Part shown: positions 52,297 to 60,926 of the stretch, piece by piece
Numbering within the stretch: the first letter of the stretch is position 1
Layout of the letters: the number at the start of each line of letters is the position of its first letter
From: Roseateles sp. XES5
GTDB taxonomy: Bacteria; Pseudomonadota; Alphaproteobacteria; Rhizobiales; Rhizobiaceae
Direction: 5' to 3'
DNA length: 64,000 bases
NCBI RefSeq assembly: GCF_020535545.1
Contig: NZ_CP084752.1
Location: 3,127,501-3,191,500 of the forward strand
The notes under the pieces: generated by a model
Databases searched by the model: none
Seen by the model: only the letters and a program-made list of their open reading frames with translations
What the model was told of the DNA's origin: nothing
Position numbers and translations under genes: made by a program

Positions 52297-53352
52297 TCAG
52301 GCTTCGCGCCAGACGGTTTTGAGGAGCCGCAGCCAGTTTTCGCGGCAGAGCTTTGCAAGGTCGTCCTCGCCGTAGCCGGCGGCGCGCAGCGCCTCGACCA
52401 TTGCCTGATTGCCGGCGGCGTCGCCGATGGCGGCGGGTATCGTCGCGCCGTCGAAATCCGAACCGAGCGCCACGCAGTCGATGCCCATGCGTTCGACCAG
52501 GTGGTCGATGTGGCGCACCATGTCGACAAGCGGCGTATCGGGGTTTTCCAGGCCGTCGGCGCGCAGCATGGTGGTGGCATAGTTGAGGCCGGCGATGCCC
52601 TTGCGCTCGCGGATCGCGTCGAGCTGGCGATCGGTGAGATTGCGCGAGATCGGCGTCAGGGCATGGGCGTTGGAATGGGTGGCGACGAGCGGCTGCGTGC
52701 TTTCGCGCGCGACGTCCCAGAAGCCGCGCTCGGTGATGTGTGCAAGGTCGATCATGAGGCCGAGCCGGTCGCATTCCTTCACCAGCGCGACCCCGGCTTC
52801 CGTCAGGCCGGGGCCGGTGTCGGGGGAGGAGGGATAGGCGAAGGGAACGCCGTGGCCGAAGCGGTTGTGCCGGCTCCAGACGGGGCCGAGAGAGCGCAGG
52901 CCCCGGGCATACAGGGCCTCGAGATTGCGGAGGTCTTCGGCGATCGGCTCGCAGCCTTCGATGTGCAGAACAGCGGCGAAGCGGCCCTGCGCCATCGCGG
53001 CGCGGATATCGGCCGTGGTGCGGCAGACGGCGATGCCGCCGGCCTGTTCCAGACGGTCGGCGATATCGGTCATTTCGAGCGCGATCTTCAGCGCGGCGCG
53101 GTGCTCGCGCGGGCCGACCATCGGGATATTGTAGTGGCCGTTCTCGTCCACGACGCGGGTCGGATAGTCTTCCTCCGGCGGAATGAACATGGCGCAGAAG
53201 CCGCCGGCAAGGCCGCCCTTGCGCGCGCGCGGGACATCGATATGGCCTCGGTCCGTACCGCCGAGGAATTCTGCGACCGGGTCGGCGCCCTCCCGTGCGT
53301 GCTCCCACAGGCGCAGGAGTACATCGTTATGGCCGTCGAAGATCAGTTGCAT
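52297..53352 (-). CDS. Membrane dipeptidase family protein (M19)
   Basis: 351 aa. Zinc-ligand motifs of renal-type dipeptidases: DGHNDVLLRLWEHA (HxD), HIEGCEPIAEDLRNLEALYA, MIDLAHITERGFWDV, VATHSNAHALTPISRNL, ALGSDFDGATIPAAIGDAAG. No signal peptide, so cytosolic. The family hydrolyses diverse dipeptides, including D-amino acid ones. Its position behind nagA suggests it may trim peptidoglycan-derived peptides; that is inference. Confidence 0.9.
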   Translation of the reverse strand: MQLIFDGHNDVLLRLWEHAREGADPVAEFLGGTDRGHIDVPRARKGGLAGGFCAMFIPPEEDYPTRVVDENGHYNIPMVGPREHRAALKIALEMTDIADRLEQAGGIAVCRTTADIRAAMAQGRFAAVLHIEGCEPIAEDLRNLEALYARGLRSLGPVWSRHNRFGHGVPFAYPSSPDTGPGLTEAGVALVKECDRLGLMIDLAHITERGFWDVARESTQPLVATHSNAHALTPISRNLTDRQLDAIRERKGIAGLNYATTMLRADGLENPDTPLVDMVRHIDHLVERMGIDCVALGSDFDGATIPAAIGDAAGNQAMVEALRAAGYGEDDLAKLCRENWLRLLKTVWREA

Positions 53353-53422
53353 CTGCCGCTCCTATCCTTGCCCGGTCGGTAGAGCCGATTCCGCCGCGGC
53401 CCGCAAGGACCGCGGCGCCGGA

Positions 53423-54583
53423 TCAGGCGGCGAAGACCGGCGTACCGCCGATCCAGGTCGAGACGACGTTCACGTCCTTGTCGATGACGGCGAAATCCGC
53501 GTCGTGGCCATGGGTCAGACGACCCTTGCGGCCCGTCATGCCGATGGCTTCGGCGGGGTAGAGCGAGGCCATGCGCAGCGCTTCCTCGAGGTCGATGCCC
53601 ACCGCGTCGCGCATGTAGCGGATGCAGGACGCCATATCGATATCCGCACCGGCGAGCGTGCCGTCGGCGAGCGTCAGGCGTCCACCCTCGCGGAAGATTT
53701 CCCGGCCGTTGAGGAAGAAGCTCGTCATGTCGGTGCCGATGGTCGACATGGCATCGGTGACGAGGAAGATGCGGCCGGGGCCGCGCTTGGCGCGCAGCGC
53801 GATGCGGATGGAGGCCGGGTGGACATGGAAACCATCGGCGATGAGTCCGGCATGGAGATGGCCGAGATCGAGCGCCGCGCCGACCATGCCCGGCTCGCGG
53901 TTGCCGAGCGGGCTCATGGCGTTGAAGAGATGCGTCATCATGTGCGCGCCGGCCTCGACGGCCGCGTCCGCGGTCTCGTAGCCGCAGTCCGAATGGCCAA
54001 GGCTGACGGTGACGCCGGCGGCGTGCAGCGCGGCGATCTGCTCGTTCGTGGCGTTTTCCGGCGCAAGCGTCATCAGCACGGCTTCGAGGCCCTTGCGGGC
54101 GGCGATCGTGCGCTCGAGATCGGCCGCATCCATCGGGCGGATGAGGGCCGGGTCATGCGCGCCCTTGCGGGCGATGGAAAGATGGGGCCCCTCGAGATGA
54201 AGGCCGAGGAAGCCCGGCACCGCCGCCTGGCGGGCCGCAAGGCCGGCGGAAACGGTTCGTTCCGTCACCTCGCGGTTGTCGGTGATCAGCGTCGGCAGCA
54301 GCGCCGTGGTACCGAAGCGGGCATGGGCGGCGCAGATGGTGCGGATGCCCTCGAGGTCGGGCTGCTCGTTGAGCAGCACGCCGCCACCGCCATTGACCTG
54401 CAGGTCGATGAAGCCGGGGACCAGCGAGAGCCCGTCCATCGGCACCGTGCGGGCATCGGCCGGCACATCGCCGAGCGCGGCGATAGCGGCGACCTTGCCG
54501 CCGTCGACGAGCAAGGCGCTGCCCTCATGCCACAGATCGCCATCGAAAATCCGGGCGCCGGTAATGGCGGTAAGCGCTGTCAT
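53423..54583 (-). CDS. nagA: N-acetylglucosamine-6-phosphate deacetylase
   Basis: 386 aa, amidohydrolase fold. FIDLQVNGGGGVLLNEQ, LGLHLEGPHLSIARKGAHD (metal Glu and substrate loop), VTVSLGHSDCGYETADAA, THLFNAMSPLGNREPGM, FLVTDAMSTIGTD (catalytic Asp). It converts GlcNAc-6-P to GlcN-6-P. The start overlaps the stop of the SIS gene by four bases. Confidence 0.95.
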   Translation of the reverse strand: MTALTAITGARIFDGDLWHEGSALLVDGGKVAAIAALGDVPADARTVPMDGLSLVPGFIDLQVNGGGGVLLNEQPDLEGIRTICAAHARFGTTALLPTLITDNREVTERTVSAGLAARQAAVPGFLGLHLEGPHLSIARKGAHDPALIRPMDAADLERTIAARKGLEAVLMTLAPENATNEQIAALHAAGVTVSLGHSDCGYETADAAVEAGAHMMTHLFNAMSPLGNREPGMVGAALDLGHLHAGLIADGFHVHPASIRIALRAKRGPGRIFLVTDAMSTIGTDMTSFFLNGREIFREGGRLTLADGTLAGADIDMASCIRYMRDAVGIDLEEALRMASLYPAEAIGMTGRKGRLTHGHDADFAVIDKDVNVVSTWIGGTPVFAA

Positions 54584-55602
54584 CGGGTCTCCGTCACTTT
54601 CTTGAGGTTGACCGGCTTGTCGGGATCGAGGCCGCGGCCGCGCGACCAGGCTTCGACGAAGCCGTAGAAGGGCACGATGAGCGCCAGGGCATCGGTGATC
54701 GGGTGGCCAGTGGCGACGAAGGGCAGCTTGCGCGCGCTCTTGGCGCCCGCCGCCGTGATGCCGACATAGGCGCCGCGCTCGGCAAGACCATCGGCCATGC
54801 CGGTGACGGAGGCTTCGGCCGCGTCACGGGCGGCAAGCGCGATGACCGGGAAGGCCGGGCCGACGAGGGCGACGGGGCCGTGCAGCACCTCGGCCGAGGA
54901 ATAGGCTTCGGCATGCATGCCGGAGGTTTCCTTGAACTTCAGCGCCGCTTCGCTGGCGATGGCAAGGCCCGGACCGCGGCCGAGCACGTAGAGCGACTGG
55001 GCGTCCTTGAGGTCGCCGGCAAGCTCGGACCAGTCGAGGGAGACGGCCTTGGCGAACTGTTCCGGCAGGTCTTTCACGGCGCGGTCGAGATCGGCGTCGC
55101 CGGTCCATTCGGCAAGCACGGCAAGGCCGGCGACGATGGAGTTCACATAGGACTTGGTGGCCGCGACGCTAAGCTCCGGGCCGGCCGACAGGTCGAGCGA
55201 GTGGGAGCAGGCGTCGGCCAGCGGCGAGGGCAGCGTGTTGGTGAGGGCGATGGAGACCGCGCCGCCCTTGGTGGCGCCGTTGGCCATGGCGACGATGTCG
55301 GGGCTCTTGCCGGACTGGGAGATGGCGATGGCGGCGGCGCCGCCGAGCTTCAGCTTGGCGCCATAGATGGAGGCGAGCGACGGGCCGAGGGAAGCGACAG
55401 GGCGACCGGTGGTCAGTTCGATGGCGTATTTCAGGAAGAGAGCCGCATGGTCCGAGGAGCCGCGGGCGACCGTGACGAAGAACTGCGGATCGCGTTCGCG
55501 AAGGGCCTTTCCGGTGGCCGTGATGGCGCTTGCCGCATTCGTCAGCAGGCGGGCCGCCGCTTCGGGGATTTCGTTGATCTCTCTGCGCATGTTGGTCTGC
55601 AT
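54580..55602 (-). CDS. SIS-domain glucosamine-6-phosphate deaminase (NagB-II type)
   Basis: 340 aa with two SIS domains: VARGSSDHAALFLKYAIELT and SQSGKSPDIVAMANGATKGG in the first, VLGRGPGLAIASEAALKFKE and SSAEVLHGPVALVG in the second. It resembles the isomerase half of GlmS but has no N-terminal glutaminase domain or Cys1, so it should deaminate GlcN-6-P to fructose-6-P plus ammonia rather than synthesise it. It follows gntR by 24 bp. AgaS-like sugar isomerase is the alternative. Confidence 0.85.
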   Translation of the reverse strand: MQTNMRREINEIPEAAARLLTNAASAITATGKALRERDPQFFVTVARGSSDHAALFLKYAIELTTGRPVASLGPSLASIYGAKLKLGGAAAIAISQSGKSPDIVAMANGATKGGAVSIALTNTLPSPLADACSHSLDLSAGPELSVAATKSYVNSIVAGLAVLAEWTGDADLDRAVKDLPEQFAKAVSLDWSELAGDLKDAQSLYVLGRGPGLAIASEAALKFKETSGMHAEAYSSAEVLHGPVALVGPAFPVIALAARDAAEASVTGMADGLAERGAYVGITAAGAKSARKLPFVATGHPITDALALIVPFYGFVEAWSRGRGLDPDKPVNLKKVTETR

Positions 55603-55626
55603 GGAAGTCCCTTTGCGGTTAGACGG

Positions 55627-56391
55627 TCACGTCTCGGAAAGCGTCAGTTCGGCGACGAAGTCGTAGGCGTCGCCGCGATAGATGGAGCGGGTGAATTCGA
55701 CCACCCGGCCGGTGCGCAGATAGGAGATGCGCTCGATGGAAAGCCCGGCCGAACCCGGCGGCACGCCGAGCGTCGACGCGTCCGGGTCCTTCATGTTGTA
55801 GGCGGAGATGCGCTGCACGGCGCGCACCGGCCGGCAACCGCGCTTCTCCAGCGCCGCATAGAGCGAGCCCTGGACCTGCAGCGGATCCGGCAGGAATTCG
55901 GAGGAGATGCAGGCGCGCTCGATGGCGAGCGGCATGTCGTCGGCGACGCGCAGACGCCCGAGCCGGGCCACGAGCGCATCCGCCGGCAGGCCGAGCATCA
56001 TCATCTCGTCCGGCGAGGGGTGGAACAGGCCCCGGTCGAGCCATTCGGCGCGGGTGGTCAGACCCCGGCGCGCCATGTCCTCGGTGAAGGAGGTGAGGCG
56101 GGACAGCGACTGCTGCACCTTGGCAAGCGGTTTTGCAACGAAGGTGCCGGAGCCGTGGCGGCGCACGAGCAGGCCGTCCTTGACGAGGTCGTCGACGGCC
56201 TTGCGTACGGTGACGCGGCTGACATTGGCGTGGTCGGCAAGGTCGCGTTCGGCAGGCAGGGCATCGCCATAACTGAGCTTGCCCGAGGTGATCGCCTCTT
56301 CAAGCGTCTGGCGGAGCTTCAGGTAGAGTGGCCCGGGCACACCCGACTGCAGGCTTTCCGGCGTGAGGATAGTGGCAAGCGGCGTGCTCAT
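55627..56391 (-). CDS. GntR/HutC-family transcriptional regulator of the amino-sugar genes
   Basis: 254 aa from ATG 56391, overlapping the nagK stop (ATGA). N-terminal winged helix: LYLKLRQTLEEAITSGKL, LPAERDLADHANVSRVTVRK, DGLLVRRHGSGTFVAKP. The C-terminal UTRA effector domain (~residues 95-250, LPDPLQVQGSLYAALEKRGC; GLSIERISYLRTGRVVEFTR) matches the NagR/YvoA/DasR class, which responds to GlcNAc-6-P or GlcN-6-P. It likely represses both arms of the divergent cluster. Confidence 0.9.
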   Translation of the reverse strand: MSTPLATILTPESLQSGVPGPLYLKLRQTLEEAITSGKLSYGDALPAERDLADHANVSRVTVRKAVDDLVKDGLLVRRHGSGTFVAKPLAKVQQSLSRLTSFTEDMARRGLTTRAEWLDRGLFHPSPDEMMMLGLPADALVARLGRLRVADDMPLAIERACISSEFLPDPLQVQGSLYAALEKRGCRPVRAVQRISAYNMKDPDASTLGVPPGSAGLSIERISYLRTGRVVEFTRSIYRGDAYDFVAELTLSET

Positions 56392-57275
56392 GCGGCGGCT
56401 CCCGTACGTTGCCTGTAGCCCTTGGCGGCCAGCGCCACGGCGCCCGTCAGGGCATCGGCCTCGGCTTCCACCAATATGGCGCGGTGCCGTTCGGAAAGCC
56501 ATTCGGGATAGATCGGCGCAAGGCCGCCAAGCAGGCAAAGCCGCTCGTCGCCGGCAAGGGCCATGATGGCGTCGAGGGATTCGTTCACCGCAGCCGCGCC
56601 CGCCTTGACGAGGGCGATGGCCTGCGCATCGCCCCGGCGGGCGTGTTCGAAGACCAGGGGTGCGAAGCGGCCGAAATCGCCGGGCTTGGAGAGGCGGGCG
56701 AATTCGACGATGCCGCGCGGGTCGCCCTTGAACTCTTCCAGCACGGCATCCGTGACGCCGGAGCGCGGGTGCACGCCGTCATGGGCGAGCAGCGCTTCCT
56801 GCAGGAGAGCGTGGCCGAGGCGGGCGCCGCCGCCGAGATCGCTGACCGTGAAGCCCCAGCCGCCGATATAGCGGATCGTGCCGGCCTTGCGCGCCATATA
56901 GATGGCGCCGGTGCCGAGGATCGCCACGGCGCCTTCGCCGTCGCCAATCGCGCCCTGCAGGGCGATCAGGCCATCGGAATCGATGTCTGTATGGCGGAAG
57001 GGCAGGCGGTCGTGCACGTAGCGGGTGAGGTCGCCGACATTGGTGCCGGCAAGGCCGAGAAAGGCGGAGGCGCCGCTCAGGCCCGCCTCGTCGAGCCCGG
57101 CGTCGCGATAGGCGGCCCTGGCTGCTTCCGTGATGGAAATGATCGCGTTGTTGGGATCCGTCAGGATATTGGCGGCGCCGCTCTTGCCGCGTCCCAGAAT
57201 GATGCCGTCCGGCCCTGCGACCGCCGCGCGGCAGCTCGTTCCCCCACCGTCGATACCAAGAATGTAATCAGTCAT
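56388..57275 (-). CDS. nagK: BadF/BcrA-type amino-sugar kinase (GlcNAc/MurNAc kinase)
   Basis: 295 aa from ATG 57275, with ribosome site AGGAGGTG. ASKHA fold: ILGIDGGGTSCRAAVAGPDG (phosphate 1), AVAILGTGAIYMARKAG (phosphate 2), and a C-terminal LLGGLAPIYPEWLSERHRAI. It phosphorylates imported GlcNAc; since murQ needs MurNAc-6-P and no other kinase is in the cluster, it may also act on MurNAc, as reported for the Clostridium enzyme MurK. First gene of the minus-strand arm. Confidence 0.85.
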   Translation of the reverse strand: MTDYILGIDGGGTSCRAAVAGPDGIILGRGKSGAANILTDPNNAIISITEAARAAYRDAGLDEAGLSGASAFLGLAGTNVGDLTRYVHDRLPFRHTDIDSDGLIALQGAIGDGEGAVAILGTGAIYMARKAGTIRYIGGWGFTVSDLGGGARLGHALLQEALLAHDGVHPRSGVTDAVLEEFKGDPRGIVEFARLSKPGDFGRFAPLVFEHARRGDAQAIALVKAGAAAVNESLDAIMALAGDERLCLLGGLAPIYPEWLSERHRAILVEAEADALTGAVALAAKGYRQRTGAAA

Positions 57276-57472
57276 GGGCACCTCCTGAGATAACGATACC
57301 AAAAAAATACCATTAACCAAGGGGTATGGTGGTATCGAAAATAAGCTTTTGCATAAATTATTGATTTTAAAAGATAAAAATATTTGGCGGCAAAAAAGTG
57401 GTCTCAATAATTAATTTCCTATGGACAATTGGTATTTTTTTGGCATTAATTTCGGCCAGAGGAGAAACGACG
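57276..57472. promoter_or_regulatory. Divergent control region of the amino-sugar regulon
   Basis: 197 bp, far more AT-rich than its surroundings, between nagK and murQ. It contains repeated GGTAT/ATACC and GGTCT words: GATACCA (57295), ATACCATT (57307), GGTATGGTGGTATC (57323-57336), AGTGGTCTCA (57397) and AATTGGTATTT (57427). GATACCA and TGGTATC form a spaced inverted repeat. TGGTAT/TGGTCT half-sites are those expected for HutC-type NagR regulators, so these are candidate operators controlling both arms. Confidence 0.55.
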
Positions 57473-58366
57473 ATGGCTGCAGGCAGGACCGAGGGCAGAC
57501 ATGATCAGGCGAGGGGGCTGGACGAACGCCAGCCCGTCGACGCCTTGAAAGTGCTTGCGGATGGGCAGAAGGCCGCCGCCGCCGTGGTCGATGCCGCGCT
57601 TGGCGATATTGCCGCTGCCGCCCGCCTTGCCGCCGACGCACTTCTTTCCGGCGGCCGCCTCGTCTATGCCGGCGCCGGCAGCTCCGGCCTGATGGCCATG
57701 GCCGACGCGCTCGAACTTCCCGGTACCTATGGCATTGCCCATGATCGCATCGTCATCCTGCTTGCCGGCGGCGCTGCCAGCCTCGTCGATCTTGCCGGCG
57801 GCTACGAGGACGACCGTGACCTCGCCGCAAGCGACGCCGCGGCTGCGGATGTCGGCTCCAAAGACTGTGTGATCTGCGTTTCGGCAAGCGGCAGCACGCC
57901 CTATGCGCTGGCCATCGCCGCCTATGCGAAGGAGAAGGGCGCCCGGGTCGTCGCCATGGCCAACAATCCCGGCGCGGCGCTTTTCAGCGACGCGGATGTG
58001 ACGATCCTGCTCCAGACGCCGCCGGAGGTCATCTCCGGTTCGACGCGCATGGGCGCCGGCACGGCGCAGAAGATCGCCTTCAACATGTTCTCGACGCTGG
58101 TCGGCATCCATCTCGGCCACGTTCACGATGGCCATATGGTCAATCTCAAGGCCGACAATATCAAACTGAAAGGGCGTGCCTGCCGCATCGTCTCCGACAT
58201 TTCGGGTGTCGGTCTCGACGAGGCGGAACGCCTGCTTGCGCGCTCCGAAGGCTCGGTCAAGGCGGCCGTGCTTCTGGCTGCGGGGGCTGTGGACGCCGGT
58301 GCCGCCAAGGCGGCGCTGGACCGGTCGGAGCAAAGTCTCCGCCGTGCCCTCAAGGCCCTCGGATAA
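57473..58366 (+). CDS. murQ: N-acetylmuramic acid-6-phosphate etherase
   Basis: 297 aa from ATG 57473, with ribosome site GAGGAGAAA. SIS domain: RLVYAGAGSSGLMAMADALE, the active-site Glu region ELPGTYG, VSASGSTPYALAIAAYAKEK, STRMGAGTAQKIAFNMFSTL. It cleaves the lactyl ether of MurNAc-6-P to give GlcNAc-6-P, feeding nagA. First gene of the plus-strand arm, so the importer and the etherase are probably expressed together. Confidence 0.93.
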   Translation: MAAGRTEGRHDQARGLDERQPVDALKVLADGQKAAAAVVDAALGDIAAAARLAADALLSGGRLVYAGAGSSGLMAMADALELPGTYGIAHDRIVILLAGGAASLVDLAGGYEDDRDLAASDAAAADVGSKDCVICVSASGSTPYALAIAAYAKEKGARVVAMANNPGAALFSDADVTILLQTPPEVISGSTRMGAGTAQKIAFNMFSTLVGIHLGHVHDGHMVNLKADNIKLKGRACRIVSDISGVGLDEAERLLARSEGSVKAAVLLAAGAVDAGAAKAALDRSEQSLRRALKALG

Positions 58367-58411
58367 CACCAAACTCAAAACGCGCTGCGGCGCATAAAAG
58401 GGGAGAATGCA

Positions 58412-59671
58412 ATGACACACAACGCAATCAAGGGTCTGCTCCTTGCCACGAGCATCCTCGGCACGGCCGGGCTCGCGCAGGCGGCCGACGTCACGCTGAC
58501 CGTCGAAAGCTGGCGCAACGACGACCTCGCCATCTGGCAGGAAAAGATCATCCCGGCCTTCGAAGCCAAGAACCCGGGCATCAAGGTCGTCTTCGCTCCG
58601 ACCGCGCCGACCGAATACAACGCCGCCCTGAACGCCAAGCTCGACGCCGGTTCGGCTGGCGACCTCATCACCTGCCGTCCGTTCGACGCCTCGCTCGAGC
58701 TGTTCAACAAGGGTCACCTTGCCGCTCTGAACGACGTCCCGGGCATGGAGAACTTCTCCGACGTCGCCAAGTCCGCCTGGACGACGGACGACGGTTCCAA
58801 GACCTTCTGCGTGCCGATGGCTTCGGTCATCCACGGCTTCATCTACAACAAGGATGCTTTCGACCAGCTCGGCATCACGGTTCCGACGACGGAAGCCGAG
58901 TTCTTCGCCGCGCTCGACAAGATCAAGGCCGAAGGCAGCTACATCCCGATGGCCATGGGCACGAAGGATCTCTGGGAAGCCGCCACCATGGGCTACCAGA
59001 ACATCGGCCCGACCTACTGGAAGGGTGAGGAAGGCCGCAAGGCTCTGATCAAGGGCGAGCAGAAGCTGACCGACGAAGGCTGGGTCGAACCCTACCGCGT
59101 TCTCGCCAAGTGGAAGGACTATCTCGGCGACGGCTTCGAGGCGCAGACCTATCCGGACAGCCAGAACCTCTTCACGCTCGGCCGCGCCGCCATCTATCCG
59201 GCCGGCTCGTGGGAAATCGGCCTGTTCAACACGCAGGCCCAGTTCAAGATGGGCGCCTTCCCGCCGCCGGTCAAGAATGCCGGCGACACCTGCTACATCT
59301 CTGATCACAACGACATCGGCATCGGCCTCAATGCCAAGAGCCCGAATGCGGACGCCGCCAAGAAGTTCCTGACCTTCGTGTCCTCGCCGGAATTCGCCGA
59401 CATCTACGCCAACTCGCTGCCGGGCTTCTTCAGCCTGAACTCGACGGCCGTGAAGATGCAGGATCCGCTGGCACAGGAATTCGTTTCCTGGCGTGAAAAG
59501 TGCAAGCCGACGATCCGCTCGACCTACCAGATCCTGTCGCGCGGCACGCCGAACCTCGAAAACGAGACCTGGACGGAATCGGCCAACGTCATCAACGGCA
59601 CGGATACGCCGGAAGTGGCCGCCGAGAAGCTCCAGAAGGGCCTCGATAGCTGGTACAAGCCGGTCAAGTAA
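58412..59671 (+). CDS. ABC transporter sugar-binding protein (family 1)
   Basis: 419 aa. Signal peptide (MTHNAIKGLLLATSILGTAG, cleavage after QAA/QA), then the UgpB/MalE-like fold: VTLTVESWRNDDLAIWQEKI, FVSSPEFADIYANSLPGFFS, ETWTESANVINGTDTPEVAA near the end. Periplasmic receptor of the importer. Context indicates an amino sugar or a small oligosaccharide of GlcNAc or MurNAc as ligand; the sequence does not decide which. Confidence 0.9.
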   Translation: MTHNAIKGLLLATSILGTAGLAQAADVTLTVESWRNDDLAIWQEKIIPAFEAKNPGIKVVFAPTAPTEYNAALNAKLDAGSAGDLITCRPFDASLELFNKGHLAALNDVPGMENFSDVAKSAWTTDDGSKTFCVPMASVIHGFIYNKDAFDQLGITVPTTEAEFFAALDKIKAEGSYIPMAMGTKDLWEAATMGYQNIGPTYWKGEEGRKALIKGEQKLTDEGWVEPYRVLAKWKDYLGDGFEAQTYPDSQNLFTLGRAAIYPAGSWEIGLFNTQAQFKMGAFPPPVKNAGDTCYISDHNDIGIGLNAKSPNADAAKKFLTFVSSPEFADIYANSLPGFFSLNSTAVKMQDPLAQEFVSWREKCKPTIRSTYQILSRGTPNLENETWTESANVINGTDTPEVAAEKLQKGLDSWYKPVK

Positions 59672-59700
59672 GTCCGGATTTCTGCTGCTGAATTCTGCTT

Positions 59701-59728
59701 GAGGAGCGGGCATCGTCCCGCTCCGGTC
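59701..59728 (+). promoter_or_regulatory. Stem-loop after the binding-protein gene
   Basis: GAGCGGG pairs with CCCGCTC around CATCGT, without a T-run. Such stems between a binding-protein gene and permease genes commonly stabilise the upstream mRNA and lower downstream expression. The rest of the 289-bp gap (59672-59960) shows no gene. Confidence 0.5.
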
Positions 59729-59960
59729 CTCTCCCTGTAAAATTTCGGGGGGAGGGTCTCGAGGCGGCGCGGCGCGAAACGACCGGCGTCCGTCCCACCC
59801 CTCTTCGTCCCGGTGGACAGAGGGTGCCGAAGGGCAAATTCGGGGAAGCGACCCCGTTACTAATGTGTATGCTGAAATTGTCATGTGCGGCACAGGCTGC
59901 CGCGCAAGGCGTCCGTGCATGCGGATTTAACAAACAACAACCGGAGGGGGCGGCTGGACC

Positions 59961-60911
59961 ATGAGCGACATACCTTCTTCCCATGATGCAACAGGACCGA
60001 TCAAGCGCCCGCGGCGCTGGCATATCGGCATCTTCCTGCTGCCGGCATTCATCATCTACTCGGCGGTCATGATCCTGCCGCTCATCGAGACGCTGCGCCT
60101 GTCGCTGTTCAACACGGTGGACGGCCAGTCGACCTTCGTCGGCATCGCCAATTTCAAGGTGTTGTTCGGCGACGAACGCTGGGCCGCCGATTTCTGGAAC
60201 GCGCTGAAGAACAACTTCATCTTCTTCGTGATCCACATGCTGGTGCAGAACCCGATGGGCGTTGCGCTTGCCGCCATGCTCTCGCTGCCCAAGCTGCGTT
60301 TCGCCGCCTTCTACCGCACGGCGATCTTCCTGCCGACGCTGCTGTCCTTCGTGATCGTCGGCTTCATCTGGAAGCTGATCCTTTCGCCGATCTGGGGCGT
60401 CTCGCCCTATCTCATGGACCTCGTCGGCCTGAAGTCGCTGTTCTCGCCCTGGCTCGGCAAGCCGAACTCCGCGCTCATCGCCGTGTCGCTGATTTCGGTC
60501 TGGCAATATGTCGGCATCCCGATGATGCTGATCTATGCCGCGCTCCTCAACATCCCGGACGAGGTGATCGAGGCGGCCGAATGCGACGGCGTGACCGGCT
60601 GGAGCCAGTTCTTCAAGATCAAGCTGCCGCTGATCCTGCCCGCCATCGGCATCATTTCGATCCTGACCTTCGTCGGCAACTTCAACGCCTTCGACCTGGT
60701 CTACACCGTGCAGGGCGCGCTTGCCGGGCCGGACAAGTCGACGGACATCCTCGGCACGCTGCTCTACCGCACCTTCTTCGGTTTCCAGCTGCAACTCGGC
60801 GACCGCTCGATGGGCGCGACGATCGCGACGGTCATGTTCCTCATCATCCTCGCCGGCGTCTCGCTGTACCTCTTCGCCATCCAGCGGCGCATGCGTCGCT
60901 ACCAGTTCTGA
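59961..60911 (+). CDS. ABC sugar transporter permease 1 (MalF-like)
   Basis: 316 aa, about six membrane helices (IGIFLLPAFIIYSAVMILPL; FVIVGFIWKLILSPIWGVSP; ATVMFLIILAGVSLYLFAIQ). The ATPase-contact EAA loop is clear: EAAECDGVTGWSQFFKIKLP. Ribosome site GGAGGGGG precedes ATG 59961. It forms the channel with the next gene's product. Confidence 0.92.
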   Translation: MSDIPSSHDATGPIKRPRRWHIGIFLLPAFIIYSAVMILPLIETLRLSLFNTVDGQSTFVGIANFKVLFGDERWAADFWNALKNNFIFFVIHMLVQNPMGVALAAMLSLPKLRFAAFYRTAIFLPTLLSFVIVGFIWKLILSPIWGVSPYLMDLVGLKSLFSPWLGKPNSALIAVSLISVWQYVGIPMMLIYAALLNIPDEVIEAAECDGVTGWSQFFKIKLPLILPAIGIISILTFVGNFNAFDLVYTVQGALAGPDKSTDILGTLLYRTFFGFQLQLGDRSMGATIATVMFLIILAGVSLYLFAIQRRMRRYQF

Positions 60912-60926
60912 TCGGGAGGGCCTGAC

